From positions 1 to 13,778 of the forward strand of contig JABVXU010000958.1 of assembly GCA_013365365.1 (NCBI GenBank): a stretch of DNA of 13,778 nt, given 5' to 3'. Of this stretch, positions 8,845 through 13,778 are shown in pieces (the stretch's first letter is position 1; each line of letters starts with the position of its first letter). The stretch comes from Cruorifilaria tuberocauda (taxonomy: Eukaryota > Nematoda > Chromadorea > Rhabditida > Onchocercidae). The notes beneath the pieces are model-generated. The model had not been told where the DNA came from. It ran no database searches and worked only from the letters and a program-made list of their open reading frames with translations. The position numbers and the translations under genes were made by a program.

Positions 8845-11125
8845 TACACACACATGCACACACATACATACACACACATACACACACATGCACAGACCCA
8901 TACAAACATGGAATAAATCAATGTTTCAAAGAATTTACTCATAAATTAATTACCGCTTATATTTTATTTAAATTCAGCGAGAGAAAATGAAAAATGAAAA
9001 AGGATTTCAAATAATCTCTAAAGCTAAATGCAAATATCTAATATATATTATTATATATCTATTCATTCATCCATTTGCTAAACAAAAAATTATCATTAGT
9101 AGTCACGTAGTAATAATAAAATACATCGTTAATCTTATTGAATCTAATCATTGTAAGTGATTTCCGGAAAACTGAATTAATTACTTCAAGGACATATCAA
9201 ATGTTAATGAAATTTGCATGATCAAACAAGCATTTATTCCATTTCCTCTTTTTTTGCTACATTTACCAATAACATCAAGTATGTATTAAGATATGATAGA
9301 TTGATAAATTATTAGATAGATGAGATAAATATATATCAGAAAAAGTTAACATATTATCATTTGTTTTAGCTAATATTCAAAAAGCTAACACTTTCATCGT
9401 TCATTTCATATATTTCATTTGAATATAATGAAAATTTTCCTAGAGAAAAGGTAGTAAAATTTTAAAAGCTTAAAACAAATGTTTATAATCGATGATTTAA
9501 ATGTCATATAGTATAAATAAATACATAAAATAACCTATATGTTGATAATAAGCTAGCTATCATTCATATCCATTTGATATTCATTTGATAATATCTATGA
9601 ACGAATTAAATTACACTAAAGAGAATTGAATATTCCAAATTTCTTCTAGCTAATATAATACATCTATCTATCTATCGATAAACATTCAGGTCATTCTCTA
9701 GATAATAGTTGCTTTACTTCGATGATAAAGATAAACAATCTCTACCTTGCCCCTCTTAAAAATTCCTATCATTATCATATTCCATTATTCACTATCTGCC
9801 TTCAAGAAATTTATTATTCATTTGAAAGAGTGAGAAGATAGATGAAGGAGAAGTGTAAAAATATGAAAGTTTTTTTTTTTTTTTAATTTCGAAATTTGAT
9901 TGCATCACTTCTCATATATGATAATTATTTCCTACTTCAGTTTACTCTACTAGAAACGTGAAAAATTTTAACAATATAATTGAAATCAAATTTAAATATA
10001 AATGAGATCAAATGAAATGATATAGTTATTTTGAACAGTACTATAATTTAAAATAATACAAATACTATATCATAATTTCATTAATTCAAAAAAAACTGCC
10101 TTAATATTTGCCTATTATCATTTACCTGATTGATAATAATTACGTAATAATGATTTATCACGAATTCATTATACTACTTATATTAATTAGCTAATAATGA
10201 AAGAAAAAAAAAACTCACTTGAATCAAGTTGTTCTAATTCATCATCATCTGATTCAGTTCCCGAATCAATCATTACCAATGCAGCATTATCCTGAATAAT
10301 GTTCAATTTAATTAATAACAAGTTTGAATAATTATTTCGTATACAATATGTCTTTCAATCTTTATCATTTTCACAAACTTACTCACTCCTATACAATAAT
10401 TATTTTATTGTAATTAATATTAGTTACTAGTTTTAGGACTATTCCATTTTATACAAAATTATTATTCTTAAGTTCTATAAGTTATTATTTTACTTAGATT
10501 CAGGTAAATTAGTCGTTGTTCTTGTTGCTGTTGTTGTTGTTGGTTGTAGTATTATCAATCGTGATAGCAGTAATGTTAGTTGTTATTATTATACTTAGAA
10601 TAATTTTTTTATAAATTCCAGTAAAAGATGCATTTCGAATTAAACTATACCAAAAATACTCAAAAATATCAAAAAAAGGTAAAATAAATAAAAGGTGAAA
10701 TAAAAAAGTGAAACAATAAAACAATAAAAGATAAAACAAAACTTAAAAAGTAAGAACAAAAAAAAATAATAAAAATAAAAATAAACCTCATAATGTGCAT
10801 TTATTCGAGCACTACGACGATTTCCATGTTGAGGTAGCGATTGTGCAATTATTGTTCCAGCAATTGGTGTTACCATTGTTGTTGTTGTTGTCGTTGCTGT
10901 TATTGTTGTTGTTGTCCTTGCTGCCATCGTTATTCTATTATTGTTACTACCAGGATTTGATGATGGAATAGATTCAGATACATTAGTTGTTGCTGCTGCT
11001 GCTGCTGTTGTTGTTGTTGTTGTTATTGTTGTTGTAATAGTATCAATTGTAGTAGCAGTATTATTAGTTGTTATTTCTTCTTGTAGTGAATGTTTCTTGA
11101 ATTTATTCACTAATTTACCGAGCAT
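1273..11125 (-). CDS. Split gene of unknown function; four exons seen, 3' end not certain
   Basis: The gene model joins 11125-10787, 10291-10219, 8405-8312 and 1383-1273 on the minus strand. Each junction has GT..AG borders and the reading frame stays open through all of them: phase 0 after exon 1, phase 1 after exon 2 (split Asn138), phase 2 after exon 3 (split Ser169), and two bases (TG) left over at the last donor. This gives 205 codons of a longer protein. In order, the product shows a Lys-rich amphipathic N-terminus (residues 1-17), Thr/Ala/Asn low complexity (18-90), a basic patch around NRRSAR (102-107), an acidic segment (122-136), two SSPP motifs (150-153, 157-160) and a Ser/Glu-rich segment with Trp170. 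No signal peptide, membrane segment or catalytic motif is visible. It reads as a disordered N-terminal region whose folded domain would lie further downstream. I do not recognise the family. The phase agreement over four exons is the main support. Confidence 0.8.
1510..1536 (-). repeat. Partial copy of exon 4 inside intron 3
   Basis: These 27 bases match 1345-1371 of exon 4 with a single mismatch (1525 against 1360). The offset is 165 bp and the orientation is the same. On the coding strand the copy reads GCTGTGAATACGG where the exon has GCTGTGAATCCGG. The matching frame stays open, but no donor follows, and splicing to the preceding TAG would give a stop (AGG CTG TGA), so it is not a usable exon. 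Confidence 0.85.
1990..2057. repeat. Short tandem-like repeat, three copies
   Basis: TAATACGGTAATAAAACCAT (1990), TAATACAGTAATAAAACCAT (2025) and CAATACAGTAATA (2045) occur in a row with spacings of 35 and 20 bp. It is AT-rich and non-coding. Confidence 0.75.
2499..2546. repeat. (GA)n tract with GGGA interruptions
   Basis: A 48-base homopurine tract: GGGAGAGA units at the left, pure GA at the right. It is in intron 3. Confidence 0.9.
2813..2900. repeat. T18 run and (CTT)n tract
   Basis: Eighteen T at 2813-2830, and CTT repeats at 2884-2900, followed by purine-rich sequence (AAAGAAGAAAGAG) to about 3004. It is in intron 3 and has no coding signal. Confidence 0.85.
3101..3553. repeat. 24-bp AT-rich minisatellite with higher-order units
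   Basis: The basic unit is about 24 bp, of the form AATTTAATGATAACTGATAACTAG. The first four units from 3106 are each 24 bp with no indels, and further units run from 3318 to 3553. The intervening stretch (about 3243-3317) is degenerate. A distinctive junction CTATAG recurs at about 3101, 3226 and 3439, each followed by a unit ending in GATGATAAA or AATGATAAA, which points to duplication of multi-unit blocks (the last two are 213 bp apart, near 9 units). Confidence 0.8.
4536..4588. repeat. Inverted repeat with 3-base loop
   Basis: The arm AAATTCACTTAATCATTC (4542-4559) pairs with 4563-4580 with one mismatch around the loop GTT. Pairing continues outward to AATCGT / ACGATT with a small offset, giving arms of about 24-26 bp. 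It lies inside intron 3. Confidence 0.75.
5238..5295. repeat. Dispersed repeat copy A (CT tract plus flanks)
   Basis: TGTTCATTAACCTTTTTCTC, a CT tract, then CAATCTACTCTCATTAAATC and ACT. It matches copy B at 6001-6050 on both sides of the CT tract; only the tract length and one flank base differ. Because the unique flanks match, this is a duplication and not two independent CT tracts. Confidence 0.85.
5433..5544. repeat. Long inverted repeat (foldback), about 110 bp
   Basis: A perfect 27-bp arm (5437-5463) pairs with its reverse complement at 5513-5539. A further 9 bp (GCATGCATG, 5464-5472) pairs with 5497-5505 inside it, leaving a 24-base loop (5473-5496) and a 7-base bulge (5506-5512). Outside the perfect arms the match continues imperfectly for about 5-20 bases (AATATTT..ATTC against GAAT..AAATATT). 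It could be a foldback or MITE-like relic or a local inverted duplication. No clear target-site duplication can be assigned. Confidence 0.8.
5641..5697 (-). other. Candidate cassette (poison) exon in intron 3
   Basis: On the minus strand the acceptor ATAATTTCAG precedes base 5697 and the consensus donor GTAAGT follows base 5641, enclosing 57 nt. Its own phase-0 frame is open throughout. Joined after exon 3 in phase 2, however, it gives AGG TAA, an immediate stop. It would therefore be a stop-bringing alternative exon if used at all. Sites of this strength also arise by chance in several kilobases of AT-rich intron. Confidence 0.2.
5949..5979. repeat. Near-perfect 31-bp palindrome
   Basis: Arms of 15 bp, ATTTATTTATACATG and CATGTGTAAATAAAT, flank a single central A (5964) with one mismatch. 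It is in intron 3. Confidence 0.75.
6001..6050. repeat. Dispersed repeat copy B (CT tract plus flanks)
   Basis: This is the partner of 5238-5295, in the same orientation and about 760 bp away, with a shorter CT tract and CACT in place of CATT near its start. Confidence 0.85.
6241..6310. repeat. (GA)n compound tract, 70 bp
   Basis: The longest GA tract of the window: pure purine apart from two GATAGAGA interruptions. It abuts the ATCAA duplication at 6319. Confidence 0.9.
6319..6409. repeat. Tandem duplication, 42-bp period, built on ATCAA
   Basis: ATATCAACTCAATCAAAAAT and the following CAATCAG occur identically at 6331 and 6373. They are joined by runs of ATCAA, which itself is the sub-unit. 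The repeat directly abuts the GA tract at 6241-6310. Confidence 0.85.
6834..6955. repeat. Tandem duplication, about 64-66 bp period
   Basis: ATTTCATCTATAATATCC occurs at 6834 and 6898, and the 27-bp block beginning GATAGTCATAACTGAATGAT is identical at 6863-6889 and 6929-6955. Only the 9-13 bases between these blocks differ, showing a recent duplication with localised change. Confidence 0.85.
6993..7027. repeat. (CT)n tract
   Basis: CT repeats with CCC and TTTTT interruptions, homopyrimidine on the plus strand. Confidence 0.85.
7273..7298. repeat. (GA)n tract
   Basis: GA repeats with one GGGA interruption. Confidence 0.9.
7468..7515. repeat. (CT)n tract, about 48 bp
   Basis: CTCCTCCC at the left followed by a long perfect CT run. 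Together with 7273-7298 it places a homopurine and a homopyrimidine tract about 170 bp apart on the same strand. Confidence 0.9.
7604..7646. repeat. (TCTA)n microsatellite
   Basis: Tetranucleotide TATC repeats with single-base changes (TCTG, TTTC). The small open frame across it (Ile/Ser/Tyr/Leu) is repeat read-through. Confidence 0.85.
7892..8020. repeat. Degenerate duplication, 92-bp period
   Basis: TATAACTGTAATAACAAATA is identical at 7906 and 7998. Upstream of each copy, AA-CTAAAxTxxAAxxAT is shared in weaker form. Confidence 0.7.
8185..8273. repeat. Direct repeat, about 26 bp, 62 bp apart
   Basis: ATACTTTAAAATTAATTATT at 8185 and ATACTTTAAAATAAAATTATT at 8247 are both followed by ACTTCA. 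They differ by a small indel and substitutions. They lie about 40 bp from the exon 3 donor, inside intron 3. Confidence 0.7.
8312..8405 (-). CDS. Exon 3, 94 nt, Ser/Pro-rich segment
   Basis: The acceptor follows a T run and ends TTTTTACAG. The donor is TAG|GTTTGT. The first two bases complete Asn138 and the last two begin Ser169. The exon encodes LNRAPSTDVMGSSPPNLTSS followed by PPLASEFETD. Two SSPP motifs seven residues apart (150-153 and 157-160) suggest proline-directed phosphorylation or a linker, which is inference. Its base composition is the least AT-rich of the whole intronic neighbourhood. It is separated from exon 2 by a 1813-bp intron and from exon 4 by a 6928-bp intron, and the frame closes correctly on both sides. 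Confidence 0.85.
8607..8634. repeat. (CT)n microsatellite
   Basis: A perfect CT run in intron 2. Confidence 0.9.
8791..8894. repeat. (CA)n microsatellite with CATA and CATG interruptions
   Basis: About 21 perfect CA units (8796-8838) followed by a decayed half in which ACACATACATACAC and ACACATGCAC units alternate. Open frames on both strands through it encode only His/Thr and Cys/Val repeats and are artefacts. Confidence 0.95.
10219..10291 (-). CDS. Exon 2, 73 nt, acidic Ser/Asp/Glu segment
   Basis: The acceptor is ATTATTCAG and the donor is GTGAGT, both close to consensus. The exon reads in phase 0 from exon 1 as DNAALVMIDSG followed by TESDDDELEQLDS, and ends with one extra base that combines with exon 3 to make Asn138. 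The run S/T-D/E-D-D-E (residues 122-136) fits the acidic casein kinase 2 type consensus; that is a composition-based inference, not proof of phosphorylation. Local GC content is clearly above the flanking intron, and the other frames contain stops. No domain is recognised. Confidence 0.83.
10292..10786 (-). other. Intron 1, 495 bp
   Basis: This is bounded by the GTTTAT donor of exon 1 and the ATTCAG acceptor of exon 2. It carries a (GTT)-rich tract and a diverged copy of part of exon 1 at 10514-10587. The rest is A/T-rich without signals. Confidence 0.75.
10514..10587 (-). repeat. Partial diverged copy of exon 1 inside intron 1
   Basis: Bases 10543-10587 match 11031-11075 of exon 1 at 38 of 45 positions without gaps. 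In both places the match is joined on the same side to a (GTT)-rich tract. Translated on the minus strand, the copy reads TTNITAITIDNTTTNN against TTNNTATTIDTITTTI in exon 1, so the changes keep an open and similar frame. No consensus donor follows it, so it is not called as an exon. Confidence 0.75.
10787..11125 (-). CDS. Exon 1 (initiator exon), 339 nt, 113 codons
   Basis: The start is the ATG at 11125-11123, in the context CGGAAATG with a purine (G) at -3. An in-frame TAA lies 27 bases upstream (11152-11150), so no earlier in-frame ATG can be used without another exon. The protein begins MLGKLVNKFKKHSLQEE, a short basic amphipathic helix. It then runs into Thr-rich and Ala-rich stretches (residues 19-47 and 71-83) encoded by ACA/ACT/AAC/GCA triplets. 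After residue 85 the composition becomes ordinary (PIAG, SLPQHGNRRSARINAHYE). The exon ends TATGAG and the donor is GTTTAT, leaving phase 0. The frame runs on past this donor for 48 residues, but these are Phe/Tyr/Leu only, as expected of T-rich intron read through. The triplet-repeat stretches are likely length-variable. A diverged copy of the part encoding about residues 18-33 lies in intron 1. Confidence 0.8.
10864..11035 (-). repeat. Coding triplet repeats (Thr/Ala/Asn) in exon 1
   Basis: Two (GTT/GCT)-rich blocks on the plus strand, at about 10876-10918 and 10986-11035, encode poly-Thr with Ala on the minus strand. The GCT run at about 10991-11006 encodes five Ala. They are joined by a non-repetitive linker encoding roughly SESIPSSNPGSNNNR. 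Such blocks commonly differ in length between alleles. Confidence 0.8.
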
Positions 11126-11957
11126 TTCCGCTCTATTTCTTCTTTTCTTTTACCCTGTTTTTTTTTTTTTAATTTCCAATTCTTTTTTCCTTTTGTTATT
11201 TTGAAATAATCAAATGAAAAGAATTTTGCAGTTTTGAATAACTTCAATCAAATTAGATCGATCAGGAAGAGTTAGATTTAATGAATTCCGGAAAACAGAA
11301 AAAAGATGAATCGCTTTTCTTTTAATGATTTACTTTACAGATTTACTCTGTTATTTTGTATCAAACCCGTATATCGTAATTGTTGATGTAAATAAAAATA
11401 ATACACAATGCTGCATACGCTTGCAAAAATTTTTCCACCACAAATTATTTTGATATCTGAAATGTGTAAAAAGAAATGAAACATTTTTAATTAATAAATA
11501 CTAATTGAAAATATCACGATTTTGTTATTACGTATGTTTCATCCTAAATTAACATAGGTAATAACAGATTTCACGTACACGTTTAACACGTTTAATAAAA
11601 CAATCAATGTAATGAATATTTATAACAATCTTAAGAGGAATGCAAATATCAAATAAATAAAAATAATACCGCATTTAATACCTGATAACTTTTATTATTC
11701 GTTTGTATAATATTTCAAAGTTAGATTAAGCTAAAAATATGTAAGTAAAATATTAATTACGTGAAATACGTGGAGTTAATAACAAATAATTTTTAAAAAA
11801 ATGATAATAATTAATAGTAAATGATAAAAAAAAACCAATAATAATCATTATTTCACCACTTCACTATACATTTCGTTATACCGTAATACTAATACAGTAG
11901 CAATAAAGATGAAGGGAAACGAAAAAAAAAAAGAAAACGGAGAAAAAGAAATAACAA

Positions 11958-11980
11958 TTTGTTGGAACTAATCCAACAAA
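11958..11980. repeat. Perfect 9-bp inverted repeat, 5-base loop
   Basis: TTTGTTGGA and TCCAACAAA flank ACTAA. A long A run changing into a T run follows (about 11984-12004), itself self-complementary. There is no open T-tract after a GC-rich stem, and the organism is eukaryotic, so it is not called a terminator. Confidence 0.6.
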
Positions 11981-12154
11981 CTTTAAAAAAAAATTTTTTT
12001 TTTTAATTTTTCATCATTTTTAAAAATCAGAAACAAAAGATAAAAAAACGGGACTGGTATAAACAGATGCCAATAATTGCTCAAACAATTACTCAAACCA
12101 TTTTTACATCATTTTTCCTTCATATAATTGAAATTCATCAATTTATTATCATTG

Positions 12155-12610
12155 TAGACATTTTACACTTTAAACTTTGTACATAAATTATAATTAAAAT
12201 TAAAAAATTTAAAAAAAAAAAGAGAAAAAATACTTATAAAATATACCTGAAAAATGGTTTAAAAAAAACAGAAAAATAATTTATTATATATTACTTTGAA
12301 CCTAACTTTCCACATTTTATACTTTGTACACAAATTATAATTAAAATTAAAAAGAATAAAAAAAAAGACGAAAAAACGCTTAGAAAAAATAGAAAAGAAT
12401 CATATTACTTTGAGTCTAACTTTGTACACTTTATACTTTGTACACAAATTATAATTGACATTAAAAAGTAAAAAAAAAAGGGCGGAAAATACTTGAAGAG
12501 TACTTTAAAAAATACTTTTAAAAAACTTTAAAATTACTTTGAACCCAACTTTTTACACTTTATACTTCGCATACAATTTATAATTGAAATAAAAAAAGTA
12601 AGAAATACTT
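12155..12610. repeat. Degenerate tandem repeat, four units of about 115-147 bp
   Basis: The core ACACTTTATACTTTGTACAC followed by AAATTATAATT and an A-rich tail recurs, with ACTTTGTAC (or ACTTCGCAT) at 12174, 12321, 12435 and 12564. Copies 2 to 4 are preceded by TTACTTTGA(A/G)yCyAACTTT. The spacings are 147, 114 and 129 bp, the variation coming from the A/T-rich linkers. It lies about 1 kb upstream of the start codon. It is of unknown function and shows no coding potential. Confidence 0.8.
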
Positions 12611-13520
12611 TTAAAATACTAAAAAAAGAGTAGATCATATTATTTTAAAACTAAAATTAAATTTCTACTTTAAGATAAAAAAAGAAGAAAAGAAATATTT
12701 GTTTGTTATTTAAATTTCAAAATGAACAAATAAGACAACAATAAATTTAGATATTTGTTTAATTTTAACAAACATTAAGGCTAATAAAAGAATTTGACGT
12801 TTTATTTTTTGACAATTAATAGATAAATTGAATAAATGGAAAAAAAAAATGCTCATGCACTGTTTTACGATTGTAGTAAAAGAAAAAGAAAATAGAAAAA
12901 TTAAGCAATTTTCAAATTTCCAAAATGGTAATATAGTAGGCTAAATCTATGCTCTATCATATAATAACGATAAAATTCTTACAGTTAAATATTATTTTAG
13001 GTAAACAAAATGGAATCTTTTAAGTACTCTTTAAAATTAAAAATTGAAAAAAAAAACTTAATTAGATTTACTGGTAGTTTCCTTTCTTTTTTTCTACTAA
13101 ATAATAGCTTGAACAATTATTAAACATATCATTAAAACTTGAAAGAGTAAGACACTAACTATTTTGAAGTTTTTTTTCTTTGTACACCTAAGATTAGATT
13201 GACTTAATCTTACAAATTAAGTAACTTTAACTTTTATAAGAATTATTAATTTATATGCCTAAAATTATACAAAAAGAATATTATTTCGCTTTCTTTTCTT
13301 TGCACCATTAAAACTAAATAATAAATATAATTCATTCTGATATATACTTAATTGCTACTGAAAGCTAATAACCCATTTCTATTACTTTTAAAATTAAATC
13401 TAACATATTTCGACATTTTGATAAAAATTGATTTAAATATTTGTGCTAATTTCAAGCTTATTTTAAATGACTCCTTTATTCCTTCCTTAAACACATTTCC
13501 TGCTTTTCTTTATTTTTCAT

Positions 13521-13634
13521 TTTCGTATCAAAATGAAGAGAGGAAAATTTTTTTTAATTCTCTCTCTCTCTCTCTCTCCCTCTTTGTGTCTCTCTGTTTT
13601 TCGCGTCAAAATGAAAAGAGGAAAAATTTTTTTT
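13521..13634. repeat. Direct duplication, 78 bp apart, around a CT tract
   Basis: TTTCGTATCAAAATGAAGAG followed by AGGAAAATTTTTTT at 13521 recurs as TTTCGCGTCAAAATGAAAAG followed by AGGAAAAATTTTTTT at 13599. A CT tract (13559-13580) lies between. The open frames here on both strands are Ser/Leu or Arg/Glu low complexity and are not called as genes. Confidence 0.8.
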
Positions 13635-13778
13635 TTTCAAAATAACTCTCCCTTCCCATTTCCTCCCTCCCTTTCTTTCCCTCTCTCTTATTTGATTTAT
13701 TTTATATATAAGAAACCAAAAATTTTCTATATCGCATGAACATTTCCTCAAGAAAAAAAAATATTTTCTAATTTAATA

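Larger units (their letters stand above)
8406..10218 (-). other. Intron 2, 1813 bp
   Basis: This is bounded by the GTGAGT donor of exon 2 and the T-run ACAG acceptor of exon 3. It contains a (CT) tract (8607-8634), the interrupted (CA) tract (8791-8894), a short (ATCT) run at 9661-9676 and a T run at 9870-9884. No exon or RNA gene was seen in it. The open frames over the CA tract on both strands are low-complexity Thr/His and Cys/Val read-through. Confidence 0.75.
11126..13778. other. Upstream non-coding region (5' leader, promoter, intergenic)
   Basis: This lies upstream of the start codon of the minus-strand gene. The bases next to the ATG (about 11126-11155) are purine-rich on the coding strand and may be 5' leader. 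An AG preceded by an A run at about 11156-11158 is a poor splice acceptor, so a spliced leader or upstream exon cannot be claimed. No TATA box can be singled out in such AT-rich DNA. The region holds the four-copy repeat near 12155-12610 and a duplicated segment near 13521-13634. No gene, tRNA or rRNA is seen. Confidence 0.6.

Noticed and set aside
8695..8944. Open frames on both strands over the CA tract
   Set aside because: Dinucleotide repeats without stops keep frames open on both strands. The products are only His/Thr and Cys/Val, with no splice or start support.
10640..10786. Extension of the exon 1 frame beyond the donor
   Set aside because: The 48 residues are nearly all Phe/Tyr/Leu/Ile from T-rich intron, while splicing at 10787 joins in phase to a well-formed exon 2.
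10941..11204. Plus-strand open frame of 87 codons (Val/Ala-rich)
   Set aside because: It is antisense to exon 1. Its poly-Val/Ala arises from the reverse complement of the Thr/Ala triplets, and it runs into T-rich Phe/Leu sequence.
11338..11454. Plus-strand TTTACAG followed by an open frame of about 38 codons
   Set aside because: One frame is open and local composition is slightly richer in GC, but there is no start, no neighbouring exon in phase, and this length arises by chance.
11958..12005. Hairpin followed by A and T runs as a terminator
   Set aside because: The context is eukaryotic, the stem is weak, and A/T runs are everywhere in the window.
13352..13751. Overlapping open frames on both strands near the right edge
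   Set aside because: They depend on CT repeats (Ser/Leu, or Arg/Glu on the other strand) and a duplicated non-coding segment.
1..13778. CRISPR array, tRNA, rRNA, phage or transposase genes
   Set aside because: No regular repeat-spacer pattern, cloverleaf, rRNA block or transposase frame was seen. The tandem repeats have no unique spacers of constant length.

Overview
The window is eukaryotic, very AT-rich nuclear DNA, probably from an invertebrate animal. The signs are GT..AG introns with T-rich acceptors, long introns (0.5 to 6.9 kb), many simple-sequence tracts ((GA/CT)n, (CA)n, (GATA)n, A/T runs), and only about 700 coding bases of 13.8 kb found. The sequence alone does not fix the phylum. 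Nematode, arthropod and flatworm all remain possible.

One split protein-coding gene on the minus strand explains the coding content. Reading right to left: an initiator-ATG exon (11125-10787), then exons at 10291-10219, 8405-8312 and 1383-1273. All splice sites are GT..AG and the codon phase is kept across every junction (0, 1, 2, then 2 open at the last donor). The 205 readable codons give a basic N-terminal helix, a Thr/Ala/Asn low-complexity stretch, an acidic Ser/Asp/Glu segment, an SSPP-repeat segment and a Trp/Ser/Glu-rich segment. I do not recognise the protein family. A weak candidate for a next, terminal exon lies at 90-15; otherwise the gene continues off the left edge.

The remainder is intron and upstream non-coding DNA. 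Intron 3 (6.9 kb) holds a 24-bp AT-rich minisatellite with higher-order structure (about 3101-3553), three inverted repeats (4536-4588, 5433-5544, 5949-5979), short tandem duplications (6319-6409, 6834-6955, 7892-8020) and many GA/CT tracts. Intron 2 holds an interrupted (CA)n tract. The right-hand 2.65 kb (11126-13778), upstream of the start codon, shows no gene but holds a degenerate four-copy repeat of about 115-147 bp (about 12155-12610).

The most unusual observation is that two different exons each have a partial, diverged copy inside a neighbouring intron: exon 4 (27 bp, one mismatch, 1510-1536) and exon 1 (45 bp, seven mismatches, 10543-10587). There is also a 57-nt candidate cassette exon (5641-5697) with good splice signals that would bring an immediate stop if included. 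I found no RNA genes, CRISPR arrays or recognisable autonomous transposon coding sequence.
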